Part shown: piece after piece, positions 1 through 6,277 of the stretch | Position numbering within the stretch: the stretch's first letter is position 1 | Layout: the number at the start of each line of letters is the position of its first letter | Origin: Kiritimatiellia bacterium | Lineage (GTDB): Bacteria; Verrucomicrobiota; Kiritimatiellia; RFP12; UBA1067 | Direction: 5' to 3' | Length of the DNA stretch: 8,918 bases | Assembly (NCBI GenBank): GCA_016303225.1 | Contig: JAEDMC010000126.1 | Span: forward strand, 1 to 8,918 | Notes under the pieces: generated by a model | Told to the model about the DNA's origin: nothing | Seen by the model: the letters and a program-made list of their open reading frames with translations, nothing else | Database searches by the model: none | Made by a program: the position numbers and the translations under genes

Positions 1-60
1 TACTACCGGGAGGGGGTGTGGGGGTAATACCGGTAGACCCCAAGGGGGTAGTACCAAAAT
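1..60. repeat. G-rich repeat and dyad at the window edge
   Basis: The stretch repeats a GGGGGTARTACC word: positions 20-31 and 44-55 match at 11 of 12 bases. The edge bases TACTACC (1-7) are the exact reverse complement of 47-53. Positions 21-41 form an imperfect palindrome, with GGGGT and ACCCC arms around TACCGGTA (28-35). G runs at 8-10, 12-16, 20-24 and 44-48 lie on the plus strand, the strand not transcribed into mutS mRNA. I see no gene here. It may be one end of a further repeat array, or a terminator or regulatory region belonging to a gene beyond the window. The repeats are visible in the sequence; no function is assigned. Confidence 0.55.
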
Positions 61-62
61 CA

Positions 63-135
63 GCATCTGGGCATCTGAGCTTGTGAGCATCTGAGCGAAT
101 AGATGCTCGAAAGCCCGAAAGCCCGAATGCTCCGA
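63..135. repeat. Octamer word array downstream of mutS
   Basis: About nine consecutive 8-nt units stay in phase. The word GCATCTGR occurs at 63-70, 71-78 and 87-94, with GCTTGTGA at 79-86. The array then moves to ATGCTCGA at 103-110 and AAGCCCGA at 111-118 and 119-126, ending in a near-copy at 127-135. The word ATGCTC in the second half is the reverse complement of GAGCAT in the first half, so the array partly inverts on itself. It lies in the roughly 200 nt after the mutS stop codon, where no gene is visible. The periodicity is seen directly; origin and function are unknown. Confidence 0.75.
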
Positions 136-137
136 CG

Positions 138-151
138 CCTCGCGAACGAGG
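138..151 (-). other. Small hairpin after mutS, possible mRNA 3' structure
   Basis: Read as mutS-strand RNA, CCUCG and CGAGG enclose a UUCG loop: a perfect 5-bp stem with a four-base loop, 59 nt past the mutS stop codon. No U tract follows, so it is not a textbook intrinsic terminator. It may protect the 3' end or be part of a larger fold formed by the inverted octamer arrays on either side. The loop is closed by G-C rather than the especially stable C-G. Confidence 0.35.
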
Positions 152-171
152 TCTACACGATCACGCGAGAA

Positions 172-203
172 ATGCCCGGATGCTCAATCGCCCAGATGCC
201 CGA
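172..203. repeat. Second octamer array, inverted copy of the first
   Basis: Four 8-nt units run in phase: ATGCCCGG (172-179), ATGCTCAA (180-187), TCGCCCAG (188-195) and ATGCCCGA (196-203). They begin just after the mutS stop. The words are the reverse complement of those at 63-96. The 10 bases at 190-199 pair perfectly with 63-72, and 179-186 pair with 84-91. The pair could form a long-range stem around the hairpin at 138-151 and may act as the operon's 3' end. The pairing is seen in the sequence; the terminator role is inference. Confidence 0.65.
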
Positions 204-209
204 CTACCT

Positions 210-2672
210 TTAGAAGAATGTCATCTGGCCCGGCATTTCGGAGAGTTTCTTACGCGGCTTGCGGACAACCTTCTGGGCGTTGACGTCAATGTCGTTGGCC
301 TCGAGGTTCTTCAGGATCTGCGACGCACGCGTCACCACCTCTTCGGGCAAGCCCGCCATTGCCCCGACGTGGATGCCGAAGCTCTTTTCGGCAACACCCG
401 CCGCAATGCGGCGAAGGAAGACAATGCGCCCCCCTTCTTCCTTCACCTTCACCGTGTAGTTCTTGACGCCAGCGAAGGTGTCCGCAAGGTCCGTAAGCTC
501 GTGATAGTGCGTCGCGAAGAGCGTCTTCGCCTTCGCCTGCGGCTTGCCATGCAGGTATTCCGCGACGGACCACGCGATGGAAATGCCGTCGAACGTCGAG
601 GTGCCGCGGCCGATCTCGTCAAGGACGATCAGGGACTTCGGCGTCGCGTTGTTGAGGATGTTCGCCGTCTCCTGCATCTCGACGAGAAACGTGGATCGTC
701 CTCGCGCCAGGTCGTCCCCCGCGCCGATGCGGGTGAACACGCGGTCAAGGACTCCGAGGCGCATCGACGCCGCCGGCACGAACGAGCCCATATGCGCCAT
801 CACCGCAATGGTCGCGACCTGACGGATGTACGTCGACTTGCCGGCCATGTTCGGACCAGTGATGAGCATGATCTGGTCCGTCGTCGTGTTGAGAAACGCC
901 GAATTCGGCACGAACGGCTCCGCATCGGGGAGCTGCTCGACGATCGGATGGCGTCCGTCGACAATCTCCAGAACGTCCGAGTCGTCCACCGTCGGTCGCA
1001 CGTACCCCGCCGCAAGCGCCCGGTCGGCAAGAGACAAGGTCGCGTCCAGCTCGCCCAGCGCGAGCGACGTCTCCTGAATCTCCACCGTCTTCGCCGCAAT
1101 CGTCATCAGGATGTCCTTGAAGAGCCGCTGTTCGATGGCAATCGCCTTCTCCTGCGCCCCCATCACCTTGCGCTCGTATTCCTTGAGCTCGGGCGTGACA
1201 TAGCGCTCGCCGGTCGTCAGCGTCTGGCGGCGTTCGTAGTCCGCCGGCGCCAGCGCGACCGACCCCTTGGGAATCTCAATCACGAAGCCAAAGGTCGAAA
1301 CGTGCTTCACCTTGAGCTTCGCGATGCCCGTGCGCTGCTGCTCGCGCGCCTGAAACTCCGCCAGCCACTGATGCCCTTCGGTCGCGATCTTGCGGAGATC
1401 GTCCAGTTCCGCGTCACACCCCGGCGCAATGAATCCACCGTCGTTCATCATCACAGGCGGGTCTTCGGCAATCGAGCGGTCGATGAGGTCGACGATCTCG
1501 GGCTGCGACTTTAGACGAGAGACATTAGACGAGAGACCCGATGTCGTCTGTCTAACGTCTAAAGTCTCTCGTCCCGCCGCTAAAGTCTCCCGTCTAAAGT
1601 CTAAAGTCCTCCGAATCTCCGGGATCGGCCTCAGGCTCGTCGCAAGCCCCTTCAAGTCCCTTGGGTTCGCACGGCCGGCATCGACCTTGGCAACGAGGCG
1701 CTCAAGGTCGCGAACGCCCGTGAGGAGATTCCGCAGGTTTGCGAGCGAAGCACGGTCCTTGACAAATGTCTCGACGGCATCGAGCCGTGCGTTGATGTCG
1801 GTTGCGCGCGCGAGCGGACGGGCGATCCAGTTGCGCATTGTCCGCGCGCCCATCGGGGTCTTCGTGACGTCGAGGACCCCGAGCAGCGTCGCCTCCTTCG
1901 CGACCTCTCCGCCTGGCAGGAGCTGGAGATGGCGAATGGTTCCCGCATCGAGGACGAGCCCGTCGTCCGACTCTCGGATCTGCACCTTCCGCACGTGTTC
2001 CAGCGAATGGTGCAGCGTCGTCCCGACGTAATAGAGAAGCGCACCCGCGGCGGAAATGAGGTCGTTCTTGCCGGTCAGGCCGAACCCGTCGAGCGACAGC
2101 ACCTTGAAGTGCCGCGTCAGACAGTCGTAGGCCGCGTCAATGGAGAAGGTCCAGCGATTGTCATCGCTGGCACACAACATTTCGGCGGGATGGTAGCGGT
2201 CGAGCGCCTCGTCAAGCTTCTCCTGCGAGGCGAACGGCTCGACGGCGAACTCGCCGGTCGAGAGGTCCAGGAGCGCGAGACCGAGTCCGGAAACGGCCGC
2301 AACGTAGTTGTTCGCCGTCTCGTCGAGGAGTCCGTCCTCCGTCACGGTGCCCGGCGTCACGATACGAGTCACCTCGCGGCGGACCAGCCCCTTCGCGAGC
2401 TTCGGATCCTCCACCTGGTCGCAGAGCGCGGCGGTCTTGCCCGCCCGAATCAGCTTCGCGAGATACGCGTTCAGCGCGTGATACGGCACGCCGCACATCG
2501 GCTGGTCGCCACGATGCGTCAGCGTCGCTCCCAGAATCGGCGCCGCAACGATCGCATCCTCGCCGAACATCTCGTAGAAGTCGCCGAGGCGGAACATCAC
2601 GATCGCGCCCGCGGGCACCTCGCGTTTGATTGCGAGGTACTGTCTCATCATCGGTGTCAGTTCTGCAGCCAT
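210..2672 (-). CDS. mutS: DNA mismatch repair protein MutS
   Basis: MutS binds base mismatches and small insertion/deletion loops, then uses ATP to form a sliding clamp that recruits MutL. The 820 residues carry the expected order. The N-terminal mismatch-binding domain has the F-x-E reader in GDFYEMF (Phe32, Glu34). Connector, lever and clamp domains follow. The ATPase domain has Walker A GPNMAGKST (606-614), Walker B LDEIGRGTS (Asp685, Glu686) and the switch in ATHYHE (His722). The C-terminus is short (E. coli MutS has 853 residues) and ends in QMTFF (816-820), which resembles the beta-clamp-binding QMSLL motif of E. coli MutS. The start is ATG, with AAGGGG 10 nt upstream (2683-2688). It is the last gene of the likely fmt operon. 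Residues about 355-389, between PEIRR and PEIVD in the lever region, are encoded by a heptamer repeat array and make this linker about 15 residues longer than in E. coli. Confidence 0.98.
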   Translation of the reverse strand: MAAELTPMMRQYLAIKREVPAGAIVMFRLGDFYEMFGEDAIVAAPILGATLTHRGDQPMCGVPYHALNAYLAKLIRAGKTAALCDQVEDPKLAKGLVRREVTRIVTPGTVTEDGLLDETANNYVAAVSGLGLALLDLSTGEFAVEPFASQEKLDEALDRYHPAEMLCASDDNRWTFSIDAAYDCLTRHFKVLSLDGFGLTGKNDLISAAGALLYYVGTTLHHSLEHVRKVQIRESDDGLVLDAGTIRHLQLLPGGEVAKEATLLGVLDVTKTPMGARTMRNWIARPLARATDINARLDAVETFVKDRASLANLRNLLTGVRDLERLVAKVDAGRANPRDLKGLATSLRPIPEIRRTLDFRRETLAAGRETLDVRQTTSGLSSNVSRLKSQPEIVDLIDRSIAEDPPVMMNDGGFIAPGCDAELDDLRKIATEGHQWLAEFQAREQQRTGIAKLKVKHVSTFGFVIEIPKGSVALAPADYERRQTLTTGERYVTPELKEYERKVMGAQEKAIAIEQRLFKDILMTIAAKTVEIQETSLALGELDATLSLADRALAAGYVRPTVDDSDVLEIVDGRHPIVEQLPDAEPFVPNSAFLNTTTDQIMLITGPNMAGKSTYIRQVATIAVMAHMGSFVPAASMRLGVLDRVFTRIGAGDDLARGRSTFLVEMQETANILNNATPKSLIVLDEIGRGTSTFDGISIAWSVAEYLHGKPQAKAKTLFATHYHELTDLADTFAGVKNYTVKVKEEGGRIVFLRRIAAGVAEKSFGIHVGAMAGLPEEVVTRASQILKNLEANDIDVNAQKVVRKPRKKLSEMPGQMTFF
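1504..1608. repeat. Heptamer array inside the mutS coding sequence
   Basis: Fifteen 7-nt units hold phase over 105 nt. Positions 1507-1541 read as GACnnnn units, including a perfect 13-nt direct repeat at 1511-1523 and 1525-1537. Positions 1539-1608 read as units ending in GTC, with TAAAGTC at 1560-1566, 1581-1587, 1595-1601 and 1602-1608. The two halves are inverted relative to each other. Positions 1514-1537 pair with 1550-1573 at 21 of 24 positions around a 12-nt loop. The array encodes MutS residues about 355-389, where a seven-residue echo is visible (RETLAAG then RETLDVR). The flanking MutS sequence is normal, so the array appears to have grown into a tolerant surface linker. Confidence 0.85.
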
Positions 2673-2688
2673 TTCCCTATTTCCCCTT
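2671..2688 (-). promoter_or_regulatory. gltS/mutS junction: paired octamer carrying the mutS ribosome binding site
   Basis: On the coding strand the octamer RGGGAAAT occurs twice in tandem (2686-2679, then 2678-2671). It holds the TAG stop of gltS, the AAGGGG Shine-Dalgarno (2683-2688) and the first two bases of the mutS ATG. Only 4 nt separate the two genes, so translational coupling is likely. Two units are few enough to be chance, but the arrangement matches the repeat-built junctions elsewhere in this operon. Confidence 0.5.
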
Positions 2689-3999
2689 CTTCACGACCGG
2701 ACTTGCCAGAAAAAACGCGCAGATGCCCCACATGAAGAGCATCACCGCACAAAAGCCGAAGACTGGGAGCCAGCCGAACTTGTAGACGAGCGATAACGCG
2801 AGCGCCGTCCAGAGTCCGCCCCCCATGAACGGCTCGTGCAGGAGCTGCTTGTAGCCGAAGCTCATCGTCGCCGGCGTCTTGCTCTCGGGATCAACGGTCC
2901 GAAGGAGCATCAGCCCCGTCGCCGTCACGCCCATCGCCTGCCCGAACTCGGCGATCGCACGCTCGAACCACGCGTCTCGGAAAATGCGCGGCGCCAGGAA
3001 CATGACGCAAGCGACCGTCCATGCCGTCCCGGCGATGCAGAGGATGACGAGCGGAACCCAGTTCGCCATCACCACTTCAAGGCGGATCGTCGCAACCGCG
3101 CTCACAACGAGGAAATCAAGCGCCGCGCCGGAAATCCGCTCCATCTGCACGCGGTCGACGAGAAGATCGACCTTCAAATACCTGGCCGCAAGCTGCAACA
3201 GGACGCCGCCGATCATGCAGAGCGGAAAGAGCGGGAAGCCCTTCATCGGGATGAGCTGACGAAGGCTCCAGCCGATCAGACACGCAACGCCGACAATCGC
3301 CACATGCCACGCCAACGAGTCGATCGAATCGCAGATCACGGTCTGGTGTCCGGCCGATGGACGCTCCTCGGCACGATGGATGCCGCGCCGCTCGTGGAGG
3401 GATCGGTCGCCGAAGGCGCGGACCTCCTTCACGAATCCGCAGCGATGCGCCCACTGGATAAGCGCCATGCCGAGGACGATGCCGATGATCATGCCGACGG
3501 TGGCGACCGTGTAGCCGAGCGCAATGCCGTCCTCCCAGCCGAAGGCCGCAAACGCCTCCGCCATGCCGCCGACCGTACCGTGTCCGCCTTCGAAGCCGAT
3601 CTCAAGGAGGTTGCCGAACGCCGCGGGAACGCCGCACCAGCGCGAAAAGACGAAACCCGCAAGGCCGAGGCCGACGACGTACTGCCCCCAGGCGATGATC
3701 TGTCCGAGGCAAAGCTGCGGAAACGCAAACCGGATGACCGTCCCGAGCTTCGGCGTCATCGCACCAAGGAAGAGCGTCGCGAAGATGACGTTGATCATGA
3801 ATCCGGGAATCGCCCGCATGCCGCCCGTAATCTCAGCGGGAGCATGCTCTCCGAGCGCCGTCACGACGACCAGCCCGAGAATCCCGCCAATCACGGATGA
3901 CGGCAGGTACAGCCGCTGCAAGAACGGAATCCGCACCCGCAGGATCTTACCCACGACCAGCAAGAGCGAAAGGATCGTGAAGATGACAACTGCATTCAT
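2677..3999 (-). CDS. gltS: Sodium/glutamate symporter, GltS (ESS) family
   Basis: This is an inner-membrane secondary transporter of about ten hydrophobic segments that is expected to couple Na+ entry to uptake of glutamate or a related anion. At 440 residues it is somewhat longer than E. coli GltS (401). The two inverted halves characteristic of the family are visible. The first carries the glycine-rich signature FEGGHGTVGGMA (136-147). The second carries the matching segment FGQAMGVTATGLMLL (352-366). A polar, arginine-rich loop at about 191-220 joins the halves and is probably cytoplasmic. The ATG start has AGG at a 6-nt spacing, and a hydrophobic helix follows at once. The gene sits between the yejE-type permease and mutS. 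The family assignment is firm; the exact substrate cannot be read from the sequence. Confidence 0.88.
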   Translation of the reverse strand: MNAVVIFTILSLLLVVGKILRVRIPFLQRLYLPSSVIGGILGLVVVTALGEHAPAEITGGMRAIPGFMINVIFATLFLGAMTPKLGTVIRFAFPQLCLGQIIAWGQYVVGLGLAGFVFSRWCGVPAAFGNLLEIGFEGGHGTVGGMAEAFAAFGWEDGIALGYTVATVGMIIGIVLGMALIQWAHRCGFVKEVRAFGDRSLHERRGIHRAEERPSAGHQTVICDSIDSLAWHVAIVGVACLIGWSLRQLIPMKGFPLFPLCMIGGVLLQLAARYLKVDLLVDRVQMERISGAALDFLVVSAVATIRLEVVMANWVPLVILCIAGTAWTVACVMFLAPRIFRDAWFERAIAEFGQAMGVTATGLMLLRTVDPESKTPATMSFGYKQLLHEPFMGGGLWTALALSLVYKFGWLPVFGFCAVMLFMWGICAFFLASPVVKKGK

Positions 4000-4022
4000 G
4001 ACAAGCCTAACTCCATTTTCTG

Positions 4023-4064
4023 CGACTTCAACTTCCGACTACGACTATTCAAGTTTTGACTTTT
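4023..4064. repeat. Degenerate CGACT word array at the yejE/gltS junction
   Basis: CGACT occurs at 4023-4027, 4036-4040 and 4042-4046, with related words ACTTC, AAGTT and GACTT between and after them at spacings of about 6-7 nt. The stretch covers the 3' end of the yejE-type gene and most of the 45-nt gap before gltS. The yejE-type gene's TAG stop (4045-4047) lies inside it, with a second in-frame TAG two codons on. The periodicity is looser than in the other arrays, so this is the least secure of the set. Confidence 0.45.
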
Positions 4065-5169
4065 GCCGCGGATCGAATGCGTCGCGCAGGCCTTCGCCGA
4101 CGAGGACCGTGAGCAGCATCACGACGAAAAGCGCCAGCGACGGGAACAGGATCAGCCACCACGCGCTGCGGAACTGCTGCGCCTCGGCGAGAAGCTCACC
4201 GCAGCTCGGCGTCATCGGCGGCAACCCGAAGCCAAGGAAGTCCAGCGCCGCCAGCGAGGCAATCGCGCCCATCAGGAGAAACGGGAAAAGCGTGATAAGG
4301 GGGGTGAGCGCATTCGGCAGGATGTGCACGAAGATAATCCGCAACGTCGAGCACCCCTGCACCTTCGCCGCCTCGACGAACGTGCGCATCCTGAGACGCA
4401 GGAACTCCGCACGCATGTAATAGCTGACCGTAATCCAGTTGAAAAGCGCGTAGCAGACCAACAGGACCGTAAAGGACCTCCCCACCGTCGAACCGATGAA
4501 GATCATCACGTAAAGGAACGGCATCGCACTCCAGATTTCAGTAAACCTCTGGAGGACAATGTCCGTCTTGCCGCCGAAATAGCCCTCGATTGCACCGATC
4601 ACAAGGCCACAGACCATGCCAAAAAGCGCCAATGCCAGGCCGAACAGGAGCGCGATGCGCATTCCGTACACAACGCGCGCATACACGTCGCGCCCGCCCG
4701 CGTCAATGCCAAACGGATGCCCCGGCACCGGACGGAACGGAAACGACACCTCGGCTGGGGGCAGCACCTTCTCCGTCACCTTCGGCTGCTCCTTCGGCTC
4801 CAGGAAGACCCGCGTGTAACCGGAGCGACGGATCCGGCGGGCGCGATAGCCCTCTAGCTTTTCCAGTGATTCTCGCTTCTCTCGCTTCTCTAGCCGTTCT
4901 AGCAACGACTCCGGCCCCTCATAGTCGAAGACCCCGCCCTTCTCGTCAACGCTGAACCTCGCCGCCTTCACCTCGTAGCACCGCTCCACGCGCACCTCAC
5001 GGTATGGTTCGAGCGACGCGACGTCGACAACCTCGCGCGGGTCGCAGGGACAGACCCACTCGGCGCACAGGCAAAAAACAAAAATGACCCCGAGCGCGAG
5101 CAGCGACCACCAGGCCCTTCGGTTTCGCCGAAAGTTTCGCAGCCTCTTCTTAGTCAGCGGACTTACCAT
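4045..5169 (-). CDS. yejE: ABC importer permease, YejE type (peptide/microcin C class)
   Basis: This is an inner-membrane permease subunit that would pair with the YejB-type protein encoded just upstream. The 374 residues begin with a basic N-terminus and RRNRRAWWSLLAL, close to the start of E. coli YejE (341 residues). One membrane segment (about 20-40) is followed by a large periplasmic stretch (about 41-165), and the transport core starts at GIDAGGRDVYARVVYG. The EAA loop that docks on the ATPase is FVEAAKVQG...HILPNAL (264-288). The family ending DFLGFGLPPMTPSCGELL (310-327) and DAFDP is present. The extra length lies in the periplasmic stretch, where residues about 89-107 are a charged (L/R)E(K/R/S) repeat made by a 9-mer DNA array. 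The ATG start has AGGGG 6 nt upstream, within the heptamer array. No binding protein or ATPase gene is adjacent, so the substrate is unknown. Confidence 0.9.
   Translation of the reverse strand: MVSPLTKKRLRNFRRNRRAWWSLLALGVIFVFCLCAEWVCPCDPREVVDVASLEPYREVRVERCYEVKAARFSVDEKGGVFDYEGPESLLERLEKREKRESLEKLEGYRARRIRRSGYTRVFLEPKEQPKVTEKVLPPAEVSFPFRPVPGHPFGIDAGGRDVYARVVYGMRIALLFGLALALFGMVCGLVIGAIEGYFGGKTDIVLQRFTEIWSAMPFLYVMIFIGSTVGRSFTVLLVCYALFNWITVSYYMRAEFLRLRMRTFVEAAKVQGCSTLRIIFVHILPNALTPLITLFPFLLMGAIASLAALDFLGFGLPPMTPSCGELLAEAQQFRSAWWLILFPSLALFVVMLLTVLVGEGLRDAFDPRQKSKLE
4854..4907. repeat. In-frame 9-mer array inside the yejE-type gene
   Basis: Six 9-nt units run in phase. CTCGCTTCT is repeated exactly at 4872-4880 and 4881-4889, flanked by CTAGCTTTT (4854), CCAGTGATT (4863), CTAGCCGTT (4890) and CTAGCAACG (4899). 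Because 9 is divisible by 3, the product is a three-residue repeat: LER, LEK, REK, RES, LEK, LEG. It lies in the predicted periplasmic loop after the first membrane helix, a region that varies in this family. Confidence 0.75.
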
Positions 5170-5170
5170 A

Positions 5171-5212
5171 CCTAACCCCTAATCCCTAACCCCTAACCCC
5201 TAATTCCTAACC
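5171..5212. repeat. Telomere-like CCTAAYY heptamer array at the yejB/yejE junction
   Basis: Six 7-nt units are in perfect phase: CCTAACC at 5171, 5185, 5192 and 5206, CCTAATC at 5178 and CCTAATT at 5199. On the transcribed-product strand these read as GGGGTTA-type units. The array fills the 37-nt gap and reaches into both ends. The yejB-type stop TAG (5207-5209) is built from it, as is the yejE-type Shine-Dalgarno. Within it, G runs at 5197-5200, 5190-5193, 5184-5186 and 5176-5179, with loops of 3, 3 and 4 nt, meet the usual G-quadruplex pattern in the mRNA. This is an interstitial array within an operon, not a chromosome end. Confidence 0.9.
5176..5180 (-). promoter_or_regulatory. Ribosome binding site of the yejE-type gene, built from the array
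   Basis: AGGGG lies 6 nt before the ATG at 5169 and is the best Shine-Dalgarno for this gene. It is also the last G run of the potential G-quadruplex at 5176-5200, so folding of the leader would compete with ribosome binding. Further AGGGG copies upstream in the array could act as standby sites. The spacing is seen in the sequence; regulation is inferred. Confidence 0.6.
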
Positions 5213-6277
5213 CCTTCTCTCGAAATCAACCCGCGGATCGATCAGCATGTACGCAACGTCGCTGACGAGATTGCCAATCAGCTGGAAGCTCGCCGTGAGC
5301 GCCAACAAGGCAAGGAAAACGGCGTAATCGCGGCCGATGAGCGCATCCCAGCTGAGACGACCCATGCCGGGGATCTCGAAAATCGTCTCGATGATGATGG
5401 AGCCCGCGAAAAGGAGGCTCATCATGGACCCAAAGCCCGTTGCGATCGGCAAAAGCGCATTCCGGAAAGCATGACACCAGATCGCGCGGCGACGCGTCGC
5501 ACCCTTCGCAATTACCGTGCGGACATAATCCGCCGCAATCTGATCAAGAAGCGAGTTCTTCATCAGCAGGGTCAGCATCGCAAACGATCCCGCCACATAG
5601 CACGCAACGGGCAGCACCATGTGCCAGGCCCGGTCGACGAGTGCTGCAAGGAAGGACGGTTCGACGTCGAAGTCAGAGACCAGCCCGCCAAGCGGAAAGA
5701 GGTCAAAGAGCCCGTCTACCGTCCCGCAGAAAAGCATCTTCAGCACCATCGCGAGCGCAAAGGACGGAATCGCGTAGGCGACGAAAATGACGACGCTCGA
5801 CAGCGCGTCAAACGTCTGCCGGTGCCGGAGCGCCTTCGCAATGCCCAGGGGAATGCAAATGAGATAGGTCAGGAGAAACGACGCGAGCCCGAACCAGAGC
5901 GAGACGGGGATCCTAGACTTGATGAGCTGCCAGGCCGTGCGGTCGGGATAATCATAGCTCGGGAGATTCATCCCCATTTTGTTGACAACGAGCCAGTCCC
6001 AGTACTGAACGGCGATCGGTTTGTCAAAACCGAACTGCGCCTCAAGCTGCCGGCGATATTCTTCAGTCACCTGATTGCGCCCCGCCGTCGCCATCGCCGC
6101 CGCCTCGCCGCCCTGCCCCATACCCTTCATCCGCATCAGCCGCATCTCCACCGGCCCGCCTGGCAAAAACCGCGTCAACGCAAAGCACACGACGGTGATT
6201 CCCACAAAAGTCGGAATCACCAACAGCAACCTTCGAACTAAATACGCAACCCGCTCCACAGCACAACCATCTACCAA
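5207..6277 (-). CDS. yejB: ABC importer permease, YejB type (peptide/microcin C class)
   Basis: This is the first permease subunit of a peptide-class ABC importer. Close matches to the YejB family are visible: an N-terminal helix after YLVRRLLLVIPTFVGI, then FLPGGPVE (37-44), then a glycine/alanine-rich stretch (51-66) at the place where E. coli YejB is also low-complexity. QFGFDKP (81-87), DLFPLGGLVS (192-201), the EAA-type loop YVRTVIAKGA...HAFRNALLP (251-277), IFEIPGMGRL (299-308) and the ending DPRVDF complete the match. No in-frame ATG fits. A TAG stands immediately before the TTG at 6277, so translation must start at that TTG or later. GTG at 6259 (codon 7) is a good alternative, giving an N-terminus like E. 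coli YejB. Both the start region and the stop codon lie in repeat arrays. No yejA or yejF gene is in the window. Confidence 0.9.
   Translation of the reverse strand: MVDGCAVERVAYLVRRLLLVIPTFVGITVVCFALTRFLPGGPVEMRLMRMKGMGQGGEAAAMATAGRNQVTEEYRRQLEAQFGFDKPIAVQYWDWLVVNKMGMNLPSYDYPDRTAWQLIKSRIPVSLWFGLASFLLTYLICIPLGIAKALRHRQTFDALSSVVIFVAYAIPSFALAMVLKMLFCGTVDGLFDLFPLGGLVSDFDVEPSFLAALVDRAWHMVLPVACYVAGSFAMLTLLMKNSLLDQIAADYVRTVIAKGATRRRAIWCHAFRNALLPIATGFGSMMSLLFAGSIIIETIFEIPGMGRLSWDALIGRDYAVFLALLALTASFQLIGNLVSDVAYMLIDPRVDFERRG

Noticed and set aside
180..1514. A 444-codon plus-strand open frame opposite mutS
   Set aside because: Antisense to the conserved MutS ATPase and clamp domains. Low-complexity arginine/leucine-rich product with no ribosome binding site. 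Its end coincides with the heptamer array.
1504..1608. CRISPR array, or an insertion sequence within mutS
   Set aside because: Units are 7 nt with no unique spacers, no transposase, no terminal inverted repeats and no target duplication. The frame stays open.
2836..3900. A 354-codon plus-strand open frame opposite gltS
   Set aside because: Hydrophilic, charged shadow of a membrane protein gene. The minus-strand reading has clear GltS signatures and membrane helices.
5171..5212. True telomere or chromosome end
   Set aside because: The CCTAACC-like units resemble eukaryotic telomeres, but the array is short, degenerate, internal, and sits between two co-directional genes whose stop and ribosome binding site it supplies.
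6090..6150. GCC/GCAT-rich low-complexity stretch in the yejB-type gene as another repeat array
   Set aside because: No fixed period holds over more than two units, and E. coli YejB is also glycine/alanine-rich at this point, so ordinary protein composition explains it.
6268..6270. ATG as the start codon of the yejB-type gene
   Set aside because: It is in a different frame from the permease and reaches a stop after ten codons.
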